Origin: Polytrichum commune
Taxonomy: Eukaryota > Streptophyta > Polytrichopsida > Polytrichales > Polytrichaceae
Direction of reading: 5' to 3'
Length of the DNA: 64,000 bases
Assembly: GCA_950295325.1 (NCBI GenBank)
Contig: OX485808.1
Span: 15,704,527-15,768,526 of the forward strand
Within the stretch, counting starts at the first letter, position 1; each line of letters starts with the position of its first letter. Below the pieces are notes generated by a model. The model was given only the letters and a program-made list of their open reading frames with translations, was not told the DNA's origin and ran no database searches. Both the position numbers and the translations under genes were made by a program. Positions 33,461 through 45,616 of the stretch are shown in pieces.

Positions 33461-34048
33461 TTGGAAACAAATTTCACTGGTTTCTTAGTGAGGAAAAAGG
33501 CCATTAAATTCAAAGTTAACACAGAAATGTTGCTTGCAAGAATTGAAGTGTTGAAGGGCCAACTCTTGATTGGAAAATTTGTTGGATCCAAGCCCCCACC
33601 ACAAGCAATGAAGCTTTGGATTCAAGCACTAAATTATGAGCTAAGAGGAAGTGCATTGTCATTATGTCGAAATGTTGGGAAAAGATTCTTCCTCCTTAGT
33701 GGTGAGGATGAAGATGTTTTAAACAACGCATTGATGGTATCTCCGTTAAGATCCAAATGGGATACGTGTATGCTTCAAAGCTGGGTGCTAGGATTCAACC
33801 CTAACAATCCCAGTAATCTAGCATTCCCAACGTGGGTCAGCCTGAGGAACTTACCACAGGAACATCAAGATCAAGCGATCGGAATAGCGGAAACCCTAGG
33901 GGAAGTCATTGGTATGGAAACAACAAACGAAAGTGCAAAGGATCCAACATTCTACATTAATATGGAGATTAGTAAAGGATGGGCAACCAACATTGAGCTG
34001 GAGATGGAGGGAGGGATTTTGCCACCACAAACGATTTTGATCGATTAA
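33461..34048 (+). pseudogene. LINE ORF1 (DUF4283, nucleic-acid-binding) fragment
   Basis: 195 open codons. It matches the DUF4283 domain of plant LINE and retro-gag-like ORF1 proteins: GQLLIGKFVGSKPPPQAMKL early, GKRFFLLSGEDEDVLNNAL in the middle, then LQSWVLGFNPNNPSNLAFPT and WVSLRNLPQE, then IAETLGEVIGME. The protein is expected to bind the element RNA. The zinc knuckle that usually follows is not readable past the stop at 34046. A basic, stop-interrupted tail follows to about 34800. Confidence 0.75.
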
Positions 34049-34867
34049 GCAAGTGACTGCAAGGAGATGCAAAAAAGCCAAACTTGGGCAGAGAAAGACC
34101 AGTGCAGACCCATCAAATACAATAGCCGTGGAAAAAAGGTCAGGAAAGAGCAGGCTTAGGAGAGTCTAACCCGGGGAGAAGAAGGGAAGAGCGGCACGAA
34201 GAGTTGATCGTAAGAGCGGCCAAAGGGGCAAGCAAAAGTCCCGCCCCAGAGAAGTGGTAGACTGGGCAACAAGAAAAGGTGGCAAGATAGCTAAGCCAAA
34301 TGGCGAGGAAGAAACGGGCGGTCAACGCAATGAGGCGGGGCCTAGTAAGTCAAAAATAAGAAGGAGCAGTTTGGGGAGAACAAACTACCTCCCACTAAGA
34401 GAGGTAAGTTTAGCAGAGAAGCACAGTAAGGGGGGAAAATCTCCAAGGCTCTACGAACTAGAGGACGTATAGACAAACACTGAGATGGGTTTCGAAGGAA
34501 GTAGGCCCATAGGTATGGAATTACCTCCCCCTGTCGGGTATGCACCCACAAAGGTAACTCTTGAGACTCAACTAAATCAGTTAAATGGCAATGGCAAGGG
34601 CAAGGTGTATAAGGAAATACTAGCAAATACTGGGTTAGATAGCCCCACCTCATCACATGAGACAAGAGGTAATGTACAAAGGGCAGGCCAAGGCATGCTT
34701 CAAGTGAACACACCAATTCGTAATAGCGCGGCTAGCCTAATGGCTTTAGGTAAACATGTGTTTTACCCCAAGCAAGGTAGGAGTTGGGAATATAGAAGTA
34801 AGTCCCCAGTGGGGAGTTAGGAAAGGAAGACATGTGACTCTCATATTCTTTTATTATAAAGTGGAAT

Positions 34868-35690
34868 ATGATAACACATAATATATGGGGGTTAAACGAC
34901 CCGGAAAGCATCTCCAAAGAACGGTGTTTTATTAAGCCTTTAACACCCAAAATTGACATTGTCTTGATTCAAGAGCATAAGCTAAGAGGTAAGACCATGG
35001 AATATTTAGGAAATAGACTTATGCTAGGGTGCACAAGTTGGGTATTGGAATCCACACCAGGTGAGAGAAGTTGGATTAACTCAAGCGCAGTAGGTAAAGG
35101 AGGGGTAGGAATATTACTGGCCCATAAGCATGCGAGGTTAATCACAGATGATGGTGCTCTCTATGATAATAGGGTAATATGGATTAAACTTGAAGGGATA
35201 GAGGGAGGAAATATAAGAATTGCTTGTATTTATGCCCCAAATATTCCCACGGATAGACGACACCTATGGCACATAATGGTTGATGCCTTACCCGAAGATT
35301 ATGAATAAATTTTTAGGGGAGATTTCAACATGACCAAGAGACCACAAGATAAATCCAATGATTGTGGTAGAGGCATTAGTGATCTTGAAAGATATTCATG
35401 AAACAAATTGCTAAATGCCTTCCAAATCAAGGATACATTCATACACCAAGGGGGTCCTAGGTTCTCATGGAATAATGGCTAGGTGGGACAGGCAAGAAGA
35501 CTTGCTTAGTTGGATAGATTTTACACCATGGAGGAAAGTAAGTTGGAGATTAACCACAAAGCATACTTCGTTCATGGATATCCCGTGGGCTCCAACCATG
35601 CCCCGGTACAAATAGAATTAAACATTGGGAGTACGGAGGTAAGGAAATCGGCATTTAAGTGGAATATTGCACACCTCAAAGGAGAGACGA
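34868..35690 (+). pseudogene. LINE endonuclease domain (exonuclease-endonuclease-phosphatase fold)
   Basis: The frame reads ITHNIWGLNDPESISKERCF, then DIVLIQEHKL (catalytic Glu after the Q), GKGGVGILLAHKHARL, and IRIACIYAPNIPTDRRHLW. After a stop at 35306 come FRGDFNM (the GDFN motif), a decayed WLDRFYT-like stretch, and GYPVGSNHAPVQIEL (the catalytic SDH site, here SNH). Stops at 35306 and later break it. It would nick target DNA to prime reverse transcription; this copy is inactive. It ends at the gypsy LTR at 35691. Confidence 0.8.
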
Positions 35691-37512
35691 TGTGAGCCAC
35701 AATCACCCCCACCCTTCAATTGCGTCCTAGTCCGGGTGGGAGATCATGTGCCACATCCGAAGCTTAATATCCTCATAGGCAAGTCCACTTCAATTCAAAT
35801 GGGAGAAGTAGTGTGTGTAACATGTTTTTTTCTTTTATTAAAAAGTGTGAGCATTCACAAATGCTCAATCACATACAATGTCACTCAACACCCAAATCCT
35901 CAACTTGCTTCCCTACCTTTCCAATTAATGTCACTGATTTCCCACAAGTGTGACTTACTACCTAATCTACACTACACTGCAACAAGATTAGTGCCCAGGT
36001 AGAGTTGACAGTTTGAAAGCATTGACACGGCCACAGACATAGGCCTATTAACCACCCGGCTGCACATGGAAGGATGAAGCACCGTTAAAGCCTTGAAGTG
36101 TTAGCCACTAAGACTGCAAGAATCATCAAGCCTCGCTGAAGTAGGTGTCGGCTGCACCAAGGGACTACATCTGAGAGTCGTCTCTGAGGTAGGAGGATGG
36201 GACGTACTAATCCCAGGAAACCAGCAGTCTTCCAACCCTGTTGTTCACTGAATCAATTGCACTAACAACTATCACCATCCGTAGACTGTGATCCCCAATG
36301 AATCATCCGTAAGGTGAGGAAGGTTGCCCGGTGCTGGACACCGGCTTCCGCCCGCTGCCTCTCCTACGACTGCATTCATCACCGGTTTCTCCTTCCGGGA
36401 ATCAAGCCCAGACCGAGGTTGCGCCTGCACCTATGTAGCGTCTCTACTACACAATTCACCCGTTGGTGAATCTCCGAAGGGGTCCTCCACCAGCGGCCCG
36501 CAGCTCGCAGCCTTTTCCCAGATGATTCCCGGTTCCTCACCCACAATGCCACCAAAAGACGTCAACCTCCCCTCTTTCCTGGCCGACTCTCACCGATGGC
36601 CGAACCGAACTGTCACTCCATGGTTGACTCCTACAAGCGACGACTAGTAGCGACGACATCACGACTAGCCTCCACCTGAATCAAAATCGGTTGAATGTTG
36701 TGCCTCATTGCTCTCCTCTTCCCTGCTGACCTCTCCGGTCCATCTAGAGACAAAAAGATAAAAACAAAAACTGGTTTGCTCCAATGCATCGATCACGCTC
36801 CAGGGCACCTCTCGAAGCAACCTCTGATCCTTACCACTTCCATTCCCGATCCGCGACATTCTCGCCGAGTGGTGCCGCATCGTCAAGCCTTCGCCCACTT
36901 TGGTCCCAACTTAGTGCAATCACCCTCCATGTTCTCAGTACCGTGCTCCTGACACCACCTCCTTCCGCTGCGCCAACATCGCGGTCGCCCCAACCGAAGC
37001 TCCTCCTAGTGCTCCGACCCCGGATTCGGTACCGTTGTATTCCTCCGCTCACAACTCTCTACTCTCCTGCGCCCTGCCAAGAACAACCCGCCATACACAG
37101 AGCAGCCATTCCCTCCGGAGGTAACACTTTCGCATCGCCTCTACTCTCCATCCTCCATTTTGGCAGGGCTTCGCCCTTCTACTCCCTCTCTCTCTCCTCT
37201 TTCCCCTCCTACATGCATAATGAGGCCTCTACCTCCTACCTCCCGAGACCCCTCCAAGCTCCTCAATTTTTCCCGCGTTGCCTGGCATCTTTCGGGCCGC
37301 CCGGAAAGAAAAATGGGTTTGGACTCCTTCCTTGCCCTTTCCTTCTAAGACCCCACTTGCCCACACCCTTTAAGTGTACTTAACTCTTTTTCTTTTTGTT
37401 TAATTTACCTTACCACTTCCCAAAGGTAAAGTTGACCTTATTAAAATTGTTTTCCATCTCTTACCTTTACGGTAAAACTAACAACCATGTGAGCACGACT
37501 TTAGGGCTCACA
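35691..37512 (-). repeat. 3' LTR of a Ty3/gypsy element, TGTGAGCCC family (copy 2)
   Basis: 1,822 bp. On the minus strand it begins TGTGAGCCCTAAAG at 37512 and ends CACCCGGACTAGGACGCAATTG...GGCTCACA at 35691. This is nearly the same end as the outer solo LTR near 48768-48810 (CACCCGGACTACGACGCAATTA...GGGCTCACA). It directly follows the gypsy pol frame, which fixes orientation. No GACGA duplication is found on the far side. All frames here (36324-36647 and 36784-37383 among them) are Ser/Pro-rich shadows of C-rich LTR sequence. Confidence 0.8.
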
Positions 37513-39345
37513 TAATTGGCGACCATCAGGGGAGGGACACATATTTTTTTGCTCTGGAGGCAAGATGTCCATCTTCAGGTCCTACACTCCTTACAACGGC
37601 TCCCAGAGGTGCGGGTTGGGAATGGTTCCCCGTTGAATGTCTCCAATTGGATAGAGTTATTTGGGAATACCTCACTAATGAGATATAGCCCTAGCCACAT
37701 CGCGTCGAACTTACTTGGGAAGTCTAACTTCCTAGTGTCCTAAAGTAGGACGAGCATACCTGCTCTTAGGGTGCGTTTCTTGTGTTTTTTTTTATCAAAG
37801 GTGATTTTCCGCCTTCGTTGGATAGCCTCAATATGTTAGACACTCCTATGCCGGCTTTCGTCCAAACACTCTAACACAACCAATCTACTTTTTAATGACT
37901 GACTATTGGTTAGCCTTGAATCAATAGCCACTCTCAACGACTCTACCTCGAATTCGATGGGGAGGGTGGTTTCAATGTCGTAGACCAGTGAAAATGGAGA
38001 GGCTCGAGTCGTTACTTTAAAGATCGTTCTATAAGCCCGCAAGGTAGTTGTGAGTTTTACGTCCCAGTCGCGTTTAGAATCTTACATTGTCTTCCTCAAT
38101 ATGCTCACCATGGTTTGGCTCACTCTCTCGGTCTGGCCGTCTGTCTGTGGGTGGTAAGGTGTGGTCTTCCGGTGATCAATTTGGAACTTCTCAGTCATCT
38201 CGCGGATCATATCGTTCAAAAAGTGCGTGCCCCTGTTGCTAACTAGGATTTTGGGACAACCAAACCGAGAAATGATGTTCTCGTACAAAAATACCGCGAC
38301 ATTCGCGGCGGTATCCGTCCTTACAACCTTGGCCTCTGCCCATTTGGTTAAATATTCCGTCGCTACCACAATATAGGCCATGCCCTTAGATGATTTCGGG
38401 TGCACCTCTCCTACATAGTCGATGCCCCACTTTTCGAATGGAATCAGGGGTAGCGACACGTGCAAGGGTAACTCCATCATTAGGTCGTTCCTAGCATAGC
38501 GCTGACAGGCGTCGCATTTCCTAGCATGAGTGTGAGCATCCTCGAATAACGTGGGCCAACAATATCGTGCTCTTAATATCTTTTGGCCAGTGAGTTACCC
38601 CGAGAAATGTCCACCACATGCACTATCGTGACAGGCTTCTGAGATCGCTAGCACCTCCGTGGCGGCCACACAACGGCGAAGTAGGCCATCTACTCCCCGT
38701 CTAAACATATGATTTCCCAGTATTGTATAGTACCTACTGTGCACCCTTACTTTACGGCGCTTCTCCCTTGACCACTCAGCTGGCAACTGTTAAGTGATGA
38801 GGAACTCAACTATCTCCGCATACCATTATGGTTGGATGGTCACCACGAAGAGATTCTCATCTACAAACCCATCATTTACCGGTGCCGTGGCCACTTGTTC
38901 CGACAATCTTGACAGGTGATCCGCATGCAAGTACATTTTCTCGGGTTTGTATTCGACGGTGTAGTCGAACTCCTCTAGCAGCAAACCCATCGCGTTAATC
39001 TACCGCTCAACTCTAACTTGTTTACTAAAAATTTAATAACCATATGGTCCACGAAAAAAACTAGCGGGTTACACAGTAGATAGTGACGGAATTTTTTCAC
39101 CGAGAAGACTATAGCCAAGTATTTTGTTTTCGTGGTGGAGTAGTTACGCTCAGCTATGGTCAGTTGTCTGCTAGCGTATACCACTGGTTGATCCTTCTCC
39201 ATCTTTCCGCTAGGCTGACACAATGCACTATCTACAACCACTGCGCTAGCATCACAGAATACGTGAAAATGAATGCTCCTATTCGGGGGCATTAAGACTA
39301 GATACGAAACATTAACGATTTCCGATATCAAGATGATTATGGACT
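37513..39345 (-). pseudogene. Ty3/gypsy pol: RNase H and integrase, broken
   Basis: Minus strand. 39331-38975 is RNase H: FHVFCDASAVVVDSALCQPS, YASRQLTIAERNYSTTKTKY and FRHYLLCNPLVFFVDHMVIK, the start of the tether. 38786-38595 has the end of the linker (RRGVDGLLRRCV, then ACHDSACGGHFSG). 38480-38082 is the integrase core: FEKWGIDYVGE (first Asp), YLTKWAEAK, GCPKILVSNRGTHF (second Asp changed to Asn in the usual SDRG motif) and TTPYHPQTDGQTERV with the distal Glu. 38042-37836 is the C-terminal domain. The sequence then decays but can be followed as far as PFPTRTSGSRCKE just before the LTR. Frameshifts and stops abound; reverse transcriptase, protease and gag are missing beyond 39345. Confidence 0.85.
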
Positions 39346-42001
39346 ATCCGGTAAGTATGGAGCTTCTCTTCATGGTAGTGTTTAAGTTCATACCCTAATA
39401 TCTTCCATTTATCTTACACCTTACTTATAAATTTCTCTCAATGTTGGCCTACTATATTTTAGATACATATAACTCTCAACTAGCTCACTTCTTTTATGTG
39501 AAATTTTATACATTTATATAATACCTTACTAAGAATTTATACACCAAAAATTAGCACTAATAAAGCTCTAATCAAGATGTTATACATGATTTACTAATTT
39601 TAACTTCCTAACATGAACGACGTCTTATAACATCCGGTTACTAAAAGTCTTATAACTTCTAACATTTAAGTCCAATGAATTTCAAATTTTGACACACAAC
39701 AGATAAGTAAGATCAAAAGGTACTCTCAATTTCTTGTAGTTATACCTATAATACTCTATAAGATCTATGTTTTCTAACATCTTTTTTTTAGCTGCTTTTG
39801 TTTCTAGACATCATTCACTTCAACTTTTTGTATTTTTTTCTAGACAAAGACTAAAGCCTCTAAAGTATAATGAACTTAATTTATCACCCAATGTTCTCCC
39901 ACACTCAAGTCATCATTTCAACCCTTTAAGTTGGTGCAAAATCAATCAAAAATTCTAGTCAGCACCTTTCCTCTAAAGTTAGATGCACAATAGCTCAAGA
40001 ACCATCAAAAGGGTTCAAATAAGCCTTTTGGAATTCAAGACACCTCAAACTAAGCATAGAAGTTTGAAATATCTCAAGTCAACACCTTTCCTCTTAAGTT
40101 AGACGCAAAATCTCTCAACAACCATTAAGAGGGTATAAATAAGCCTTTTGGAATCCAAAACACCTCAAACTAAGTATAGAAGTTTGAAATCTTTCAAGTC
40201 AGCACATTTTCTCTCAAGTTAGATGCACAATAATTCAACATCCATCAAGATGGTACAAATAAGCCTCTTGGAATCCAAAACACCTCAAACTAAGCATAGA
40301 AGTTTGAAATCTCTCAAGTCAATACCTGTCCTCTCAAGTTAGATACAAAATCACTCAACAAGCATCAAGATGATGCAAATAAGCCTCTTGGAATCCAAAC
40401 ACCTCAAACTAAGCATAGAAGTTTGAAATCTCTCAAATCAGCACATTTCCTCTCAAGTTAGATGCAAAATATCTCCAAAACACATCAAAGAGCTAATTTA
40501 AGCCCTTTGGTACTTGAATGTCCTCAATCTAGTGTAGAAATGAACCAAATACTCAAGTCAACACCTTTCCTCTTAAGTTAGATGCAAAATGTCACCAAAA
40601 CACATCAAAGAGCTAATCTAAGCCCTTTGGCATTTAAATGTCCTCAATCTAGTGTAGAAATGAACCAAAACACTCAAATCAACATCTAAATGATCTAGTT
40701 AGGTGCACAAAACTTCAAAACACATCAAAGAGCTAATCTAAGCCCTTTCGCACTCAAATGGCCTTCAACAACTCAAATACGGATTTGATGTACACTTAAA
40801 CATTCGAAATGGTATGGACATATACCTAAAGAAATCTAGAATGTAGAAATACTCCTCTAAGGTCCCTCACGTTGGTCTACTCCTCCAAAAATGCTCTAAG
40901 GCACTTCAAAAGCTTCAAGACTCCGCCACAAGTCCTAAAACACCTCTAAAGTACCTCCAATCAAATCCGGCCCTCTCCAAGCTTTTCCTAAATCGATCTC
41001 CTACCTCTAAAGTAAAGTGGGCCCATAGCCTCTTATATCTCATAAGAAACACCTTCTCAAAATTTTATATAAATTGAACACTCCAATCATTTACAAATTA
41101 CAAAAAAATTCACTCCGAAGTTCTGCTTACTTAATTACCAACGAAATGGTATAAATAATGCACTTAATGCAACCTATTCATTCTAAAACTCTCACTTCCA
41201 CATCCTCACGTATAGTAGAGCTTCCTAAACACTTCTATCTTTCAAATGATTAATCATCTTCCAAATTCCACACAAGTACCAACTCTCCCGACAACACCAT
41301 TCTTTCACCCCTTAAATATTTTTCTTGCTTGTCCCTTCGGCCAATAAGAAACAATTGGGGTTGAGGCTTCTAGAACCCTTAAGCGGATAGCCAATATGAA
41401 ACCATTGGAATATGAGCTTCTAGAACCTTTAACCGGATAGCCAATAAAAAAACAATTGGGGTTGAGGCTTCTAGAACCCCTTACCGAATAGCCAATAAGA
41501 AACCATTGGGGTAAGGGGTTTTAGAAACCTTAATCGACTAGCCAATAAGAAACCTTTGGGGTAAGGACTTCTAAAACCCTTAACCGACTAGCCAATAAGA
41601 AACCTTTGGGGTTAGGGCTTCTAAAAGTTGTAAACGGCTAGCCAACAAGAAACATTTGGATTTAGGGCTTCTAAAACCCTAACCGGCTAGCCAATAGGAA
41701 ATCTTTGGTTTTAAGGCTTTTAGAACCTTAATTGGCTAGCCAATAGAAAACCTTTGGGGTTTGGGTTTCTAGAAACCCTAAATGGCTAGATAACGGCCAC
41801 CGCCGAAAAACCCTATCCTTCCCAAGTCCTACCTACCAAATTCTACATACTAAATCTTTTCTACCAAATCTTTCATACCAAGTTCTCCCGGACTTGAACT
41901 CAAGACCGGTTCTTAACTTAAATAATTAATTATAACATCATATTAATCTATATTTTGAGAATAACAATAATATACATAAATGCCTATGTTTTAACTAGGA
42001 G
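39346..42001. repeat. AT-rich block of minisatellites replacing the gypsy 5' part
   Basis: Where gypsy reverse transcriptase should lie there is unrelated AT-rich DNA with two tandem arrays. At 39950-40790 are about seven 120-bp units (AAGTCA(G/A)CACCTTTCCTCT.AAGTTAGATGCA..AT, then CATCAA.AGG and AAGCC(C)TTTGG, then CACCTCAAACTAAGCATAG). At 41330-41800 are about eight 55-60-bp units (CCAATAAGAAACCATTGGGGT, then GGCTTCTAGAACCCTTAACCG). No target duplication or terminal repeat is certain, so this may be another LTR or an unrelated insertion. It ends where LINE coding sequence resumes at 42002. Confidence 0.6.
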
Positions 42002-43705
42002 CCGGCCCACATCACTTCACTGGGTCTAAAATATGGAGACATATTAGTAAAATATAAAAAATTATGGTTGAAGGGCTATATCAAATTCCGCCACGAACAT
42101 GGATGGAAGTTTTGTATTCAAACATTTGATGGTCAGACGGGGTGGACCTTTTTAATAAGGAGTTCACCTATAGTAGAAGCCTCCACCTCTACCGCAAAGG
42201 GATTAGATGTGTCGACGATATATGAGATAGCAATCAACAGAACTTTCAAACATGAAAAAGAGCACAAAAAAAATTTAGGCTTACTAATACAAATCGAGGT
42301 GATTGGGATGAGTTGACTAAAACTATTGCAGATCAATGGCGTAACCTTCTAGAGGAAGATGGAGACATTGCATACCCTGGACAATGGCTCGGATACTATG
42401 TGGAAAAAAAAACCCGGTATGTGTTTTTCAATGTGAATCGAACTTCACACCAGAATGCCTACAATGGCATAACAATACGCTCCATTTTCCAGTGCAGTGC
42501 TACATGATGGGCACTCACTCTAGATGCCTTAAAGTTTGGGAACGTCCCCTAGGAGAGATAGAAGGCTACTTTCATAAAGTTAAGATTATTCATACTAATA
42601 TAGGGCCAAAAAAAGAAGGGAAAAGAAAAAAAATCATTTTCTTCTATGACAAATTGGCTACACTTGGTTGGGACCCGGACCGGTGGCAATGGATTGATGG
42701 TGGCCACTTTCTAAATTGTATTACCAAGGATGGCGGAGATGCTATCATTAATAGGAATCCGGGCACCACCCGCGCGGCTGATAAATGGCAGGGTTACTTT
42801 CCGGGCAACTACAGGTTTTACTGGTCGCAAGTTTGGGACCCGCTCCGGTCAGGGAAAAAAACGACGTTCATTTGGTTAATCTGGTACAAAGCAATAGTTG
42901 TCAATGAGTGGATGGCCCACATTGCACCATATTCAATCTCGAAACAATGTGTGTATTGCCTCCCTAACACCGGCAAGTTGGTCAAATATAAATTTTGGGA
43001 CTGCATCCAAGCTAGAAGAGCATGGAGATGGGCCACATTCATTATGTACAAACTTTGTGGTGTTAGAACGGGTGGCTACGATAGTTTCAATTGGAAACAT
43101 GTTTTATTTGGGGAAAGGATCCCCAAAAAATATGACAAAATGATCAAAGTTTGGCACCTCCTTAGAGGCATTACGCATTGGACCATCTGGATTAAACGTA
43201 ATGACAAAGTATTCAACCATGAACAATGACATGAGTCTAAGGTCAAGCAAAAGATTTGGGATGAACTCATCATTTATGCCAAAGCGGTGGGGAAACGGGT
43301 ATATAGGCATATCAAGACTAGTCATTTTTCGGTGGCGACCATGCTTCAAGTCTTCGACAAAACTTGGGGGGCTGAGAGTGTTCTATGTAGGAGACACAAT
43401 TTGCATATTGAGTGGAATTGAAAAAGACGAAGTGGATAGGTAGTTTTTCCCTTGTTTTGCTAAGGGGGCTAGGGGGGGGTTTTTTTTTTTTGGGGGGGGG
43501 GGGGGATCCTTGGTTCGGTGGGTCGGTGGGTTGTCCTTGGTGGTGGTGGTTGCTTGGTTCTCTTCACGTGGCGGTGTCTCGCACCCGAGGGGTTCCGCCT
43601 CCCCTCGGTGAGGGCACATTTTTGCTTTGATTTTTATTCATTGGCGCTAGCTAAGTTGGCCTTCTGTCTCAAAAAATATTTATAAAATTAAAAATTAAAA
43701 ATTAA
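42002..43705 (+). pseudogene. LINE reverse transcriptase C-terminus with zf-RVT domain and 3' tail
   Basis: Plus-strand coding remnant in two overlapping frames. 42002-42316 gives SLGLKYGDILVKYKKLWLKG and an AINRTFKHEKEH stretch. 42330-43430 gives WDPDRWQWIDGGHFLN, LRSGKKTTFIWLIW and VVNEWMAHIAPYSISKQCVY, with the zf-RVT pattern (CVYC, then FWDCIQARRAWRWA), followed by HLLRGITHWTIWIKRNDKVF. After a frameshift near 43228, HESKVKQKIWDELIIYAKAV follows. The zf-RVT domain lies at the end of plant LINE polyproteins. A 3' end with AAAATTAAAA repeats at 43676-43700 looks like the LINE tail, directly before repeat D. The RT palm is absent in the window. Confidence 0.75.
43479..43507. repeat. T/G homopolymer tract
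   Basis: Poly-T passing into poly-G in the LINE 3' untranslated region, much like 2689-2718. Confidence 0.7.
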
Positions 43706-43707
43706 AA

Positions 43708-44430
43708 CCAAAAAAAGAGGTACATGGTGTACCCAAAATCATTGAATGCATGAAAATTATACCTGACGTCCTACATGGTGCCAAGTGGATAACGTTCTAT
43801 GCTCTATTGAATAATCTGTTAGGCCCGTCAAAAAGAGGTAAACCTTACACAAAACTAGGGGACTACCTATTATTTTGAATTGCCCATTAAATATTTTGGA
43901 ATTCCTCAACATGGTCCACTTTCACTTTACACCTTGAAGCTTAAGGCCCCATCAATTATGGAATTGGATTTCCTCTTCCCACAGTAAGGCCTTTGGATGA
44001 TTTTCAAGGGCCCTTGGATTCTCGTGGTCACGGATTTTGGTCCATGTGTAAAGCGGCTCTGAATCGGGATGAATCATCAACAAACATATACAGGGCAAGT
44101 AATTTGTATCCCCCCTCTATAGGTGTTGTTAAACAAAACTCACATAATTGATGTTGGGAAGGAATTAAGGTGTGGTGACCTGGAATGATCTCATTCATCA
44201 ACTACAAAAATCATGAATATAGTTTTAAGTTCAAATGTTATTTTGTTTTGGTGGGTTTGACGCTAGAATGAGCTTTAAAGATCCCCCAATTAGTATAGTT
44301 GAACTCATTTGAGAGGAATCTACCACAAACCAATTGGGGTCAAATTTTATGTTGGATGGTGATAGGTATGCTTGCCATGCATCAATTTCCTCTCAATTTA
44401 TTCTTCTAATAATTTCAACTTCTAGTAAAT
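43708..44430 (-). repeat. Repeat D, right piece of the broken copy
   Basis: Inverted match to about 11510-10790: 'agaggtacatggtgtacccaaaatcattgaatg', 'gtcctacatggt.ccaagtggataacgttctatgctctattgaat', 'aattggattcctcttcccac', 'gtgtggtgacctgg', 'aaccaattggggtcaaattttatgttggatggtgataggta'. With 21618-21820 and 32711-32909 it makes up one former copy. Confidence 0.8.
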
Positions 44431-45280
44431 GAAGTTATTCTTACTAGGTCAGGAGCAACCATCCAGTGTTCGGAGGTGCATTAAAACAAAACTCTTCGGT
44501 CCAAACAAATACTTCAGATATGGACATGATATGCCACCAACCTCGTGGTTCCCAAGAAGTTCCCAAGCTCAAGTTACGTGTTTCCCAAAAAAATGGATCA
44601 AACTAGGGAACAAACTCTGGTGAGATCAAGGATAGAAAAAGAAAAAGAACACTTCGATTGCGTATTCGTTTATAGGTCCCAACACATGAGAGGCAAGCTT
44701 TACAAGAATAAAAATTCTATGAAACTCAAGATTTTTCCTTGTGTTTCACCCACTACTATACCAACCTCTTAAGGATAGTTTTATTATATATAAAAAAACC
44801 AGTCAGGTCTTTCCGACATCAAAATGGGTGTGATAGCTCTATCCCTTGACTTTCGTGGCCCTCTTCCAACCACCATACAGTTGCTGGGACCATAAGTAGT
44901 ATCACTTTTGTTGTGAATTAAGTTTAGAAATCTCCATGGGAATCAAAATTCATTCCTGACCTTGAATTCAATACCTATTAAGGTATGTAGGAGTTATTCA
45001 GTTGTTTTCACGTCCTCCAACTTCTGCTGATTAGATTTACACGACAAAACTTGTATTACATTAGCAAACCTACGATAAAACATATGCAAAAATTGGATTG
45101 AAAATTGGACGTATCATGATTTAGTTATGGTTATCGGAAGTGCATGTTTGTTGATTTATAAACTGGAGACATAAGTCCTCCCGATTGTGTTCACTTTTGA
45201 ATGAAAAGTAGGTACTCACTTTTGAAGACCTAATCCAATCTCTTTTAAACACGTGTCTTCATGATGTTTGCTCTTTGATC
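44431..45280. other. Intergenic DNA without a supported gene
   Basis: AT-rich; frames at 44429-44623 and 44545-44772 are Lys-rich without family resemblance. Confidence 0.45.
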
Positions 45281-45616
45281 CTCACTGTGAGCCCAAAATG
45301 GGTGCTCACATGTGACCTTATGCTTAGGAAGTATTTAGAATTAGGATTGGACCTTAGGATTATTTATTCAAAACATAAAAAGAGTGAGAGTGTGGGTTTT
45401 GAGTTGGAGTTGAATTTAAGCTTGAGCTAATGGTTTTTAGTGGTTTTGGGGGGGTAGTGTGTTCGATTAGAATGTGTGGAAAACCATTCAGGGAGACTTG
45501 TTGTAAGGGGAGCTGGGTATTTCTAGAATTCAGTTAGGCTGCCATGTGGTTAAAATTGGGGAAGGGTAGTGTTCGAATTAAGATATACCAACATTCATTT
45601 TGAGGTGGGACCACTG

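Larger units (their letters stand above)
32910..35690 (+). mobile_element. LINE (non-LTR retrotransposon), 5' half
   Basis: Holds a DUF4283-type ORF1 (33461-34048) and an apurinic-type endonuclease (34868-35690), in the order of plant L1-like elements. It is interrupted at 35690 by a gypsy LTR. The reverse transcriptase core that should follow is absent; a RT C-terminal/zf-RVT piece in the same orientation lies at 42002-43705. The two could be halves of one element with an internal deletion, or two copies. Confidence 0.7.

Noticed and set aside
36784-37383. 199-codon Ser/Pro/Leu-rich open frame
   Set aside because: Lies wholly inside the gypsy LTR (35691-37512), antisense to the element, in C-rich DNA. 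No domain.
37513-37535. TAATTGGCGACCATCAGGGGA next to the LTR as a primer-binding site of a plus-strand element
   Set aside because: The pol frame runs on the minus strand into this point, and the LTR ends match the family in minus orientation, so this is the 3' LTR edge.
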